64,000 nt of DNA from Linanthus parryae (lineage: Eukaryota; Streptophyta; Magnoliopsida; Ericales; Polemoniaceae). The position numbers were made by a program, and so were the translations under genes. The notes under the pieces are model-generated. The model saw only the letters and a list, made by a program, of their open reading frames with translations. It had not been told where the DNA came from and did not search any database. The stretch lies in the NCBI GenBank assembly GCA_023055425.1, contig JALGPY010000003.1:51693891-51757890 (forward strand), read 5' to 3'. Positions 54,812 to 64,000 of the stretch are shown here, piece by piece. Every line of letters begins with the position of its first letter. Position 1 is the first letter of the stretch.

Positions 54812-54890
54812 GAGCAACACCGAAATCAATTTTTCAATTGATGAATCTTAGAGGGCTTAGTATAACTAATATAAAAAGAGTCACCTCCAA
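54812..54890 (+). CDS. GARP gene exon 2
   Basis: Acceptor tag at 54809-54811, donor GTACTT at 54891. In the right frame it reads ATPKSIFQLMNLRGLSITNIK and, after a two-base surplus in an A5 run (54873-54877), SHLQ. The exon is 79 nt; the inferred family length is 77. Confidence 0.78.
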
Positions 54891-54973
54891 GTACTTTCTA
54901 AACCCAATTCTTGATATTTTTATCTCTATTAACTATGAAGTTAAATAATTTATTGATCTTGTTCCATGAACAG

Positions 54974-55010
54974 ATGTACAGGAAGAACAAGCATGTTGAG
55001 TTTGCATCAG
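54974..55010 (+). CDS. GARP gene exon 3
   Basis: Acceptor cag at 54971-54973. Encodes MYRKNKHVEFAS plus one base, donor GTAATT at 55011. MYR follows SHLQ in this family, so the exon order is secure. Confidence 0.8.
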
Positions 55011-55469
55011 GTAATTCTGTTTTGGGATAAAAATTGCACGCATAGCTCGGAGTATCTAGAAATTTGTTACAGCGACAGTTTAATTGGAATATTAAAGAAA
55101 ATCGGCGAAAGTTCATATTTATACATTGATGGAGTCTATAATACAATTATTATAAGCGTTAAACTAAAAACTAAAATATATAATTATAATTCTTAGATTT
55201 TGAGTGCTAAGGCAAAGATTTATTGCGAGAATGAACAATTAAGTATGTGGTAAAGACTATGCGTATCGATTTGTTTATACTTTTTTCTTTTATCGATGTG
55301 TTGAATGTTTTATACTTTTGCTTATATCGATGTGTCGTTTATCAATTCTGCCAGATGCACACTCATATGTGACGCATTTCTAAAATAATAGTTAATATAT
55401 GCATTAGCGGACCACCATTGTCGTTTTCTGTTAGTAGGAGAATGATTTTGGATAAAATTAATTTCGCAG

Positions 55470-55756
55470 GAATTACTATCATTCATGACATGATCTATAA
55501 TCTTAAACCAAAATATAAATTGACCTATAATCTGATGAGAGTTAAACATATCTTTTCACTAATATTTTTCTTTGGTTATGGGTGTTCCAAAATTGGAACA
55601 ATGAGACATGTTCAGATGCCACCTGGAGTACATACTTTCTATCCATTATCGCCTAGCGGACCAATGTATCATCTGCCAGTCAATCTGACTATTATTGATG
55701 GACGAAGTTCCACATTATCGGGTCATCAAGCTGTATCGCCTTCCATGATTTTCTCA
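55470..55756 (+). CDS. GARP gene exon 4 (boundaries tentative)
   Basis: Acceptor cgcag at 55465-55469 gives a frame that matches the one-base overhang of exon 3 and stays open for over 90 codons, including MPPGVHTFYPLSPSGPMYHLPVN. A later start at 55616 would be out of phase. The end is either 55756 (donor GTTGTG) or 55759 (GTGATA), both phase 0 and both weak donors. Confidence 0.55.
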
Positions 55757-55846
55757 GTTGTGATAGCACTCGGGTGATCTATACCTACTTTATAAATTTA
55801 TCTTGATATTTAGGCCGTTTACTTAGAGTACATACAACACATTCAT

Positions 55847-55913
55847 TATATATATACATACATACATATATATATATACACATACATACATACATACATT
55901 CATACATACACAC
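55847..55913. repeat. (ATAC)n/(TA)n microsatellite in the last GARP intron
   Basis: Alternating tata and catacata tetranucleotides over about 65 bp, in the intron between exons 4 and 5. A second AT run lies near 56060-56080. Confidence 0.9.
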
Positions 55914-56177
55914 CACATTCAACATATTTTATAATGATCTTGGATCATAAATTTTTGAAAAAGTATTTTAGAAATTCATCACACATGACTACAAATTTAC
56001 TGAATGTAGAAATAAACGGGATGGGTAAGAAGAATATTGTAAAATTTATTGAAAAATTAGCATATATATATATATTATATATATGATGTATGTGTGACTT
56101 ACAACGAGTTTTCTGTTATCTAATATTTCAACACAATTCAAATCAAACTCAAATTATTTCTCATTTCACTATTATAG

Positions 56178-56369
56178 GTGAGGGAACATGGGCTTGACGA
56201 AGGGGCATTTGATCTCAATTTGCTGGAGGTTGAGAAAGGAAGAGAATTTCCCAGTACCGCAGGAACATTTATGTCATACAGTGTTGATCCCTCACCCTCT
56301 TCCGCCTCGAGAGATGCTACAACTGATGCCTCTCTCGAGCTAACCCTAGGTTCAGCTATGTTAAATTAG
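56178..56369 (+). CDS. GARP gene exon 5
   Basis: Acceptor tatag at 56173-56177. Frame VREHGLDEGAFDLNLLEVEKG ... DASLELTLGSAMLN, stop TAG at 56367-56369. The LELTL repeat of Leu at every second position is an EAR repression motif. A possible poly(A) signal region (tataaataat) follows near 56477. Confidence 0.75.
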   Translation: MREHGLDEGAFDLNLLEVEKGREFPSTAGTFMSYSVDPSPSSASRDATTDASLELTLGSAMLN

Positions 56370-57168
56370 TTGGTTATATCAGCTACTTAAGGGCTTCAGT
56401 TTTCCTTTAATGGGAAACTAAACTTGAGGTTGATGGTATTTAATGTTTGATGTTCATGGGTATCTTGTAAGAATGTATAAATAATGCGCTCTTGGTTAAT
56501 TATGTGGATATTTTACTTTTTTAGTTGTCGAAAATGTTGCATGGTCTGGTAAAATTTCATACGGTAAAACCTACTCGATAGTGAGTAATCTTGGGACCCA
56601 CTACTTCATGCCCACCAAAATTTATTCCATACTCAAACCCATTTTTTAGCTCACGAGAGAATCTGGTGGCAACAAATATAATTATTCGTGGTTAATTATC
56701 GTACAGGGAATGGACAAAATTAGCAAATTTCAGAAATTTCAAACCTAGATTGAAAATTAACACTGAATCTCACTTTTATATTTTTTCGATCTATTTCATG
56801 AAAAGAGTCCTCTAACCTATGAATTTGATATCGAAATCAACAATGTAAAATAACAAGGTAGTCGTCCATGACCATCAGTAGAGCTAGGTGGCACACAATT
56901 TTGTTCGATTGAGGTATAGTTTTGTGATTAGGGGTGATCCAATCGTCTTGAAGACCGAAAAATCTCATCAAAGAATCGTAATCGTCAATTTTTATGAATT
57001 TCGTTTGTGTAATTGAAGATAATTTTCTTCGGAGAGGTTAGAGGTTTGGGACTTCGGGCAAGGGCTCAGCATAGGCCAATCATCGACTCGGGTTTTTAGC
57101 TATTGAAAATATTGGGTTCAAATTAATAGGTAATTTTTTATAAGGCATAGGTTTGCGATCTGAATGTC
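56370..57168. other. Intergenic, 3' flank of the GARP gene
   Basis: AT-rich, no ORF, no repeat copy seen elsewhere in the window. It ends at atgt before the CACTA terminus at 57169. Confidence 0.6.
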
Positions 57169-57495
57169 ACTACATAAATTTCCTGGAAAAAGGGCGGACG
57201 AAAACTGCCGTATAAACGAAGAAAACCGCCGTAAATGAACAAAACGACGGTAACAACGGCGGTTTGGCCTTCGCCGTTGATCTAGGCGCCGGGAAAACTA
57301 AACGGCGGTTGACTTTTCGCCGTTAAGAAATAGTACGGCGGAAATATAAAAACTGTCATTTTATTTTTTTATTTACGGCGGAATTTGTCAGCCGCCCTTT
57401 TATTCTTATACGATGGCTAGGCCTGTCGTTTTTTTTTACCGACGGTTCTGATAACCGTCCTTTTTTACCGACGGTTAGGCCCGTCCTCTTTCCTA
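57169..57495. repeat. CACTA sub-terminal repeat region
   Basis: At least ten copies of a CGGCGG/ACGGCGG or GACGGTT core in direct and inverted orientation, e.g. aacggcggttgacttttcgccgttaa near 57300, able to fold into hairpins. Confidence 0.85.
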
Positions 57496-58371
57496 AATCT
57501 GAATCTTCGAGCATAATCAGATGCACCAAAAACAGCTGCTCTACTGTTTACCAAAAAAAACTGCTCTACTAGTAAATCGCCAAAAAAGAGTTGGACCACC
57601 TAAACTTGAAACTAACTGTAGCAAAAGCAGATCACAAAATGCAGCGTCTCTAATATAATTAACCAAAAGAGGGGCAGATTGGATGACATCTCCCGAAGAA
57701 CCACATGACGATCCAGTCAAGATTCATGAAATTATAAAAAAAACACTGTTATTATTACGTTTATATAAAGACTAATGTGGAACCGGATATTTTTAGAAGA
57801 TAATAAACTAACAATCCCACAGTAAATATTTCATTGAACGTTTAGATTAAATAATGCATATAGAGCTCACACACATTTTTTTCTTACAATTTTATATTTT
57901 TCCCTTTTTTCAGCAATCACTGATTTCATTGATCCTTTTAGCAATCGGAATGTTCAAAGTCATCTTGAAGCATTTCATAAGATAAAAGACCACTGGATAC
58001 CCACTAGACCAAACAATTACCTAAACCAAATTAACCACCAACCCAATTGATTCACCCTACAACCTGTAACTAATCCATCACGTCACTATTCACAACCCAG
58101 AATTCACTACCACCATCACCATCCCCATTCCCTAGTTGCAGCAACAAAACCCAAACCTCCTACACCATTCACTCCCAAAATACCATAACTTTCACATATG
58201 CAAACCTCCACATTACAACACCAATAACCATAACATAAAAACACCGATTGAAACAGAGAACCCAAATCAACAAGAAAAGTCAATTAACCAACCTATACAA
58301 TATTGCTAACACCAGATTTCAGCCTACACCATGACCTGACTTCACCTCCAACCATCATCCTCCTTAACAAA

Positions 58372-59418
58372 TTAACCTAAACCCAACAAGCATTCTCCAA
58401 ACACCAGCAAAACCCATGGGCGTAGGAAGAACCAGAGCCAATCAGAAGCGATGAAACCCAGTAGAACAACAAAGAAAGAAGAAACAGAGGATGACGAAGA
58501 CTGACGATCTCCAGTGGCTTTCGTGAAAAAGGCCGTTATTTTCGTACGAATGGCAACACTTGGCCAATTCTCAGCAAGTTGTCTTTTACCACTGAAAGAC
58601 AAAAAATATTCGAGCAACAAACAATTACTCTGATATTTCCAAACAGTCGAGCAGAAGTTAGCATCAAAGTATCATGTACATGTATATCTATGCATTAGAT
58701 ATTTAACCCATACTGTATCAGGTATTTATGTGCAATAGCTCATATTTCAAGGACAAGTACTCACCAATCACCAGGATGACAGTCTTTTCATTAGAACTTT
58801 GTCGAGTCACAGAGCGTCGTAACTGCAAAATAAGATTACGTGCGATAAAGAATATTAACTTCAAACGTAAAAATTGATTGGGATTTAGAGACATTTGTTT
58901 GTATATACCTCAGAAATTGGCCAAATGATGCTCTTCTTCAGCGCATCAAAAAGTACCTCAGCATCACTCCTATGGTACAATAATTTGAAGCTAGGTCGTA
59001 TTAAGCTCTCGAAAAGTACTTCGGCATTTGCTTCACCTACTTAGATGTTGTCGACAATTTTTTTAGGGTCCTTAGAGATGACTTTCCCAACAGCAACTTG
59101 AACCTTCGGCTCATTCCATGAATATAGCAAAACGTACTCGCTTCAAACATGAAACCATAGATATATTTCAAATGTTTATTTTAGAACAACATATTGTATT
59201 ACTACTTCTATACTGCATTACTACTTGTGCCTACATACCTAAGATTCCGATGGTTGCATAGTCCCACCTTTTGCAGTGGGACTAGTTGCCAGGATAGTGT
59301 GCTGAGATGGTGAAACATGTGACGGTGAGACATTAATCGGTGCAATATGGCGCTGAGATGGTGAAACATTAGACGGCGAAACATTAAACGGTGAAATATG
59401 GCGCTTAGATGGTGAAAC
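58372..59418 (-). pseudogene. CACTA TNP1-like transposase remnant, C-terminal exons
   Basis: Spliced minus-strand remnant. Exon a (59418-59239) encodes a repeat region, donor GTATGT. Exon b (59140-58909) encodes EYVLLYSWNEPKVQVAVGKV, then ISKDPKKIV, GEANAEVLFE and DALKKSIIWPISE, donor GTATAT. Exon c (58822-58765) encodes LRRSVTRQSSNEKTVILVI. Exon d begins at 58591 (GKRQLAENWPSVAIRT...). The VAVGKV-x-SKDP ... IxWP pattern is that of plant TNP1/En/Spm C-terminal domains. An in-frame TAA (DNI*VGE, near 59041) breaks exon b. Transposase of this class binds the sub-terminal repeats; this copy is inactive. The family call rests on the motif pattern. Confidence 0.6.
59243..59418 (-). repeat. In-frame tandem repeats in CACTA exon a
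   Basis: On the minus strand the unit gtttcaccatct(c/a)agcgccat recurs with period about 60 bp, with shorter 18 bp sub-units (NVSPS...). In one frame it reads VSPSQRHI/APINVSPSH, in another FHHLSAILHRLM. The second frame splices in phase to exon b; the first meets TAG at the junction. Confidence 0.7.
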
Positions 59419-60818
59419 TGTTGGAATTTTTCCCTAGAGACAATTAATTTACCGTGACAAATATGTATGGGCTTACTACTCATAATGTTATCGATATTGA
59501 GATATGTTAACATGAATGAAGTCCTTAGAATATAAATGTTTTACTCTTAAATATCCATAGTCGATTATATTGATTAACAACACAATCAACTATAGACTAG
59601 TATGGGGTTGGATTGATATGGAGATATCACGATCCAACACATGGGTATGCATTAGGAGTAATGGCATACTGGATTGACCCACACCGAAAAGGCTACATTA
59701 GATTATTTTAAAGTCACAAGCGCTTCTCGTAGTGCTAATGGTACTGTAATCCTTTGACTTGAAGTCACTAGATACTCTAGTTGTGAAATATCATGCTTTG
59801 ATATTATCAAACGTTACACCGTAACTGGGTAACTATACAGGTACTTATCGGGCATTATAGGAAGCAAGCTTAGAGATGTAGTGACATAGACATGATTTTT
59901 CCCTCACACATAATGGGAGTAAATATCCATGGGCCACTCGAGGGATGGTGCTTATAGAATGTCTAACCAGACTCAGATAAATCAATATGTAGATATTGAT
60001 GTTATCTGCACGGATAAGCACATTCCCAAGATCGAGGAACTATGGTTTGGATATACGAGTGTGAATAATATGGCTCGTGTCCAATCCGGATATGGAGACA
60101 AAGGGATAATACAATACATGAACATTGGGCACAAGGTTTGTCGGATGACTATTTCTATTAGTTGGGTAGCATGGATGTCTTGCTAGAGGCCGCTCCATGT
60201 TAGTATTTGTTACAACAAACTAAGTAGAAACCTATGGGGTCACACTCCCTATGGATTAGACCGGACATGGTAGAAGGATCAATACCCAACTACTTGTAAA
60301 ACTTAGTAGGACTAATTTGCAAGTTGGACTAATTCGTGTATGGACATGATTAGGATAGGGGCTTTTATGCAGTCAACAAGGAGTTGTTGGACTAGATAAA
60401 GGACACTCCTAGCTTCCTTCCCACACTAATGCACATAACACATTGAGTGGGAGAGAGAAGCAAGTAGAGATAGCAAGACCAAAAAGGGCCGAACCCTCCC
60501 TTGGTCAGCCCCTACCCCGTCGGCCACATAAAGGGCCGAGCCCCTCTTTTAGGTGTTCGTTGTGTGATCTTCTTCCTCTTCCTCCTTCAATCCTAGATAG
60601 CATAAAGGCTTGAACGATCCGGATTCAATCCTAGGAGCAGACTATCCATAGAGACGTGAACAATATTTCACGTGAGAAGTCATCACAAGAGAACCCAAAG
60701 GTATGTAGATACTAGAATCCTTTACTATCGTTATGTAGTCTCTTCCTGTTATCCTTGGTGGGATTTGAGCAGGATTAATTTTATTATTCCGCTGCGTAAC
60801 AAGCGTCAAAACCCAACA
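59419..60818 (+). repeat. Element F 5' LTR
   Basis: 1400 bp, TGTTGGAATTTTTCCC ... AAAACCCAACA. It diverges from D and E by many substitutions. The TATA box reads TAGATAAAG (about 60394-60402) instead of TATATAAAG. Confidence 0.9.
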
Positions 60819-60819
60819 G

Positions 60820-60832
60820 TGGTATCAAAGCC
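60820..60832 (+). other. Primer binding site of F
   Basis: TGGTATCAAAGCC one base after the LTR; same form as in D. Confidence 0.9.
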
Positions 60833-63146
60833 ACAGGTCGTAGAGCATAACGTAGTTTATGTGTTACAATTTTTTGTTATTTTACACTTTAATTATTGTT
60901 TATCGCGTAAAACGGACAAATCAAGCATATTGATGCAATATGTGAATATGATTCAAGCCAAAAAAGATCTAATAATACATGGGATGTAAGGATTAGTGAA
61001 TTTGGATCACATAGGATGTGAAAATTTTGGATCTAGAAAATTAGAATTTTGGCACAAGTTGGAAAAAAGGTGTTTTTCAAACTTGGAAACAACTAAACTT
61101 AGGCAACAAGGAAGAAGTTGTTTTGGAAACAGCTAAACTTGGGCAACAAGTAGGAAGTTGTTTATGGAAAAAACTAAACTTGGAAACCAATGAGGAAGTT
61201 GTTTATTGAAACAACTAAACTTGTGAACCAAGGAAGAAGTTGTTTATGGAAACAATTCCCATTAGAGGTTCCGGCCCCCCTAGGGGACCGCCCATCTCCT
61301 ACTTTCTGCCTAAGAGAATCTCCAATGGACATAGGTAAATGGCAGTTATAGGTAAAATATAGATAAGTTCAAAAAAATTATGTCTCCAACGGTTTAGCTA
61401 CTTGGTTATGTATTTTAACCAATAGGTAAACACCTCGCTACAATTAGCAAGCTAAATTATCGCTCGTTAAATTCTTTTCCCTTTTCAAATGTTTTTAACG
61501 GGTTTTGAACCCACTTCTCCTACTTTTTCGACAAATCTACTACATTATAGTTCATTATTCTACATCTCTTCCTTAAAAGTCTCCAGCTATTTCATACAAA
61601 AATTTCGAAATTGTCTCCAGGGATAAGTATCTCAGTGTTTTTGTTTATCTAACATCATATTAATTAATACTTTTATGTATTTTTTTTTAATGGTACATTG
61701 CAGTTTAGCGAACTTGTCGTTGTACCATTGGAGCAACGGGTAATTAATTTAATTAGCTAAGATACATAAGTCAATTTTTCGTTAAAATATAACTAAACTA
61801 TCATTACAACCATTGGAGATGCTCTAAGAAACCCACGGCCAAGGGGCCGGGCCTCCCTAGCGCACGGCCTAGCCGTGTGGGCTAGGGGCCGGCCGGCCCC
61901 AAGGCATTGTGGGGGTCCATTTAGGGTTTTGACCATGTATTGGTGGGCCCTATTGGACCGATTTGGCCCTAGTTCATCCAAAATGAACTAAAATTAAAAC
62001 AAGCGCGTTAAAATTGGTTTTTAACTGTTTATGTGCTTTTTTCATGGTGCTTGGATATGGACTTAGGTTGTGGTTTGTTGTGGATGTTTATTTTGTGGTT
62101 TTTTTTACGGCATGCGAGCTGATAAAATTAATGTAATAGTTAATTAGGTTTTACGGCCTGCGAGTCGATCTTCTTCTCAACTTGTGAGATCTTATTATTT
62201 AGTATAGATGCTAGCTAGTATTAGATAAAATAGATGATAGTCAAGATGGAGAATAAAAAGCCTAAAGAATTAAAGAACCACAAGATGGAGCATTCCACAA
62301 GGCTAAGGAGCATGGAGCATTCCACAAGCTATGGAGCATGGACCAAAAGAGGGAGGCACATGGACATGAGCTTGCTAGTTTAGGGTTCATAGATATTCTC
62401 ATTGGCTTGGGAATATCTTATTTTAGAGGCCATATCCATATCACGTTTATTTATGTTTGTGGTTGTTTATTTATGGTCTTATTATTTTATTGTTGGTGTA
62501 TGGAGGATGCATGCAAAATTGATAATAAGATAATTAACAACCCGAATCTTTTATTTGTGAGTTTTTCCAACTCAAAATAATTAGATCAGTTTATATGGAT
62601 CAACAAAACAATTAAATCTAGAAAAGCAAAATCCCTCAATAAGAATATTGCGTTTTGCCTTCTCTTGCCTAAACACCCTTCATGATCAGGGTCTATTAAA
62701 TCCGGGCTTGCCAAAGCAAGGCGGTTTTAATTCACCATGATTTGTTGCGGACGACACAAGCAAGTAATGTGTGATTTTTGAAGTAAGAGGTTGGACGCAA
62801 CTAGGTTATTTTAATAAGATTAAAAACCTAGAGGCAATCGATTGGGATTATCCATGTGATGGATAAAGAAGGAGTTATATGCCCAATTGAGCCAAGAGTT
62901 GTATGGGATGCAATTGGAATTGTTCCTACGTAAATAACTAATTTTGGGTGACTTGCCAAAGCAAGCTCAAAAGAAGTAAAATATGGATCTTGGCCCACTA
63001 GAAAATATAATGATATTTTCCCCATTAATATGGAGGGTTATTAATCCGAGAAAAATAGTGGGAGCTATATTTAACAATTTAAGTCCTTGTTAAATGTAGT
63101 CAAAACGTCACACCTCTTTGCATAAATCCTATTGTGTTGAAAACCC
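60833..63146 (+). other. Element F 5' leader
   Basis: Long non-coding leader. It has a four-fold degenerate repeat of gaagttgttt(a)tggaaac-aactaaacttgg (61060-61255), a GC-rich island with a perfect 16 bp palindrome (61885-61900), and two CTTGCCAAAGCAAG hairpins (62707-62720 and 62952-62965), the latter 182 nt before the gag ATG. A MITE sits at 61314-61824. Confidence 0.78.
61314..61824. mobile_element. MITE with 3 bp TAA target duplication (Tourist/PIF-Harbinger-like)
   Basis: 511 bp with terminal inverted repeats GAGAATCTCCAATGG / GAGCATCTCCAATGG (one mismatch over 15 bp), flanked by taa at 61311-61313 and 61825-61827. It is AT-rich and has no ORF. A TAA duplication and size fit Tourist-like MITEs; the superfamily is inferred. 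It inserted after F did, since D and E leaders lack it. Confidence 0.85.
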
Positions 63147-63480
63147 ATGGCATTTAACAAACAAAATGCGAATTTATGTCCTTAGGAAGGACAAGCTGTC
63201 TAAAATAAATTTTCTAGACTATGTATAGAATTGAGAATGATCTCAAATAGAGGAAAAATGTTGTACATAGAAGAACATAATGTTCTCTTCCAGCCGACTA
63301 CCTAGACACACTAAAGCCTAATGGAAGGAACATCAAAGAATGGTTATTTGGATGTAACTTTCATCATGTCAGCTGCCATGAATTCTAAGCTTTTGAAGCA
63401 AGATGAGAAATATGGAAGCGCATGATATGATCGTACATTAAAAGAAGCTGTTCCAAACAGAGAGCTTGTTATGAAAGGCT
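63147..63480 (+). pseudogene. Element F gag start, decayed
   Basis: ATG 63147 (MAFNKQNANLCP then TAG). In another frame LRKDKLSKINFLDYV matches VLEKDKLSRTNFLDWY of element E. A later piece, near 63400-63420, resembles ENMEAYDMI of E gag (gaaatatggaagcgcatgatatgatcgtac). The frame is broken at several places. Confidence 0.75.
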
Positions 63481-63765
63481 TGAAGTGTCCTCCACTTTGC
63501 GCTCTCTTGCTTAGCACTTTTCATGATCAAGATGTAATAAGTTCGGGCTTGCCAAAGCAAGGCGACTTGGTTCATCGAGATATGACGAGACGACACAACT
63601 AGTAATGTGTGAATGCTGAAGCAAGAGGTGAAGCGCAACTAAGCTACTTCGATAGGATTGAAAACTTAGAGACTGGGAATGATCTATGAGATAGATAATA
63701 AATAGTTATTCTCCCAAATAGACTGAGAATTGCATTGGATGCAATTATAGTTTTGTTCAAATGTG
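63481..63765 (+). repeat. Second, diverged copy of the F leader end
   Basis: Resembles 62650-62930: catgatca, cgggcttgccaaagcaaggcg (hairpin at 63548-63561), acgacacaa, agtaatgtgtga, gaagcaagaggt, gcgcaacta, and gattg-aaaactagag. It follows the gag fragment, so leader-type sequence occurs twice in F. 63766-64000 shows nothing I can assign. Confidence 0.75.
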
Positions 63766-64000
63766 ATTTACTCAATATGATGGAGAATCGCTATACAAAG
63801 CACTCATAAATGGTAAAGGCAAAACATGTTAATGGTTAACATCATGGGTAAAGGCAAAAATTTTGCACCAACCCCATGGGTATAAATCAAACTTGTTGCT
63901 CAAACCACATTGCCTTAAAAGTCCCATAGGTGGTGTGGAGGAAGAGAAAATTTCTCCAAGTAAGGAAATAATAAAGGAATTATGAATTCCAAATTAGGTA

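Larger units (their letters stand above)
54490..56369 (+). pseudogene. GARP (G2-like, Myb-SHAQKYF-type) transcription factor gene, two indels in the DNA-binding domain
   Basis: Five exons fit: 54490-54690, 54812-54890, 54974-55010, 55470-~55756, 56178-56369. The product would begin with an EAR repressor motif (LDLNLS, residues 3-8), then the GARP domain (RRYVRSSTPRFCWSNDLHHNFVF..., ATPKSIFQLMNLRGLSITNIK, SHLQ, MYRK), a Pro/His-rich middle (MPPGVHTFYPL, GPMYHLP) and a C-terminal EAR motif (LELTLG). Plant G2-like proteins of this type (for example the At1g14600 group) bind DNA in the nucleus and repress. Two lesions break the domain: exon 1 ends AAA|GTAAGC, one base short of the usual phase, and exon 2 is 79 nt where this family normally has 77. 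As read, translation stops nine codons into exon 2. Exons 3-5 stay open and in phase, so the loss is recent or an assembly artefact. Confidence 0.75.
57169..59418 (-). mobile_element. CACTA (En/Spm) transposon, one end
   Basis: Terminus CACTACATAAATTTCC at 57169, followed by about 320 bp of sub-terminal repeats (cggcggtt, ccgccgt, accgacggtt, ccgtcctttt in both orientations), the hallmark of En/Spm-like transposase-binding ends. The minus-strand gene remnant at 58372-59418 points toward this end, so it is the 3' end. Copia element F interrupts it at 59419; the other end is outside the window. Confidence 0.82.
59419..64000 (+). mobile_element. Ty1/copia element F, 5' part, runs off the window
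   Basis: 5' LTR (59419-60818), primer binding site, long leader with a MITE, and a decayed gag start. Same family as D and E by LTR ends, leader hairpins and gag. Left flank gaaac (59414-59418) would be one copy of the target duplication; the other is beyond 64000. Confidence 0.88.

Noticed and set aside
55353..55420. Extra GARP exon at ccag|atgcacac
   Set aside because: In the phase left by exon 3 it stops after nine codons; the 55470 acceptor gives a long open frame in phase.

Overview
This 64 kb window is nuclear DNA of a flowering plant, almost certainly a eudicot. The evidence is spliced genes, Ty1/copia elements primed by initiator-Met tRNA, a CACTA transposon, a Tat/Athila-type Ty3/gypsy fragment and a GARP (G2-like) transcription factor with EAR motifs. 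The species cannot be told from the sequence. No rRNA, tRNA, CRISPR array or bacterial operon was seen. About 85% of the window is nested transposable elements.

Layout. (1) 1-438: a stub of a Sirevirus-type copia pol ('C' family). (2) 439-46298: a tandem, LTR-sharing array of a second Sirevirus family ('A'), all on the minus strand, in the order LTR1, A1 body, LTR2, A2 body, LTR3, A3 remnant, LTR4, A4 remnant. It is riddled with later insertions. Element D (minus, 8062-16541, TSD acctg) sits in A1 gag. A Ty3/gypsy 3' end (19524-22380) sits in A2 RNase H. Sirevirus B (minus, 25172-32753, TSD gttag) sits at the A2 gag/protease junction. Element E (plus, 35461-~42146) and a solo LTR of the same family (44006-45425) both sit at the same site in an A LTR. 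An unexplained 0.9 kb AT-rich block lies at 42147-43057. (3) 46299-52562: element C (minus), cut at its 3' end, with its 5' LTR. (4) 52563-57168: the only low-copy region. It carries one five-exon GARP/G2-like repressor-type gene (54490-56369, plus) whose DNA-binding domain has two small indels. (5) 57169-59418: one end of a CACTA (En/Spm) transposon with decayed TNP1-like exons on the minus strand. It is interrupted by copia element F (plus, 59419 to beyond the window), a relative of D and E that carries a 511 bp MITE in its leader.

How the parts work. A, B and C are Sireviruses: a long gag with coiled coil and two CCHC knuckles, then protease, integrase, RT and RNase H, and in A an extra hydrophilic ORF after pol. 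D, E and F belong to another copia lineage with a one-knuckle gag and ~1.4 kb LTRs. None is intact. B gag (557 codons) is the longest open frame. D pol keeps one frame broken only by nonsense codons. The elements use each other as landing sites, so the order of events can be read: C and the A array are oldest, then B, D and E, with D the youngest by its near-identical LTRs.

The most striking signal is a short palindrome, TTCAAGGCCTTGAA, and symmetric variants of it. It recurs dozens of times in the three Sirevirus families. In non-coding clusters the copies are spaced 20 bp apart (sometimes 26), and inside coding sequence 21 bp apart. It occurs in two different reading frames of gag and pol, so the DNA or RNA sequence rather than the encoded peptide seems to be what is kept. 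A second signal is a pair of identical small hairpins (CTTGCCAAAGCAAG) about 245-250 nt apart in the D, E and F leaders, the nearer one about 185 nt before gag.
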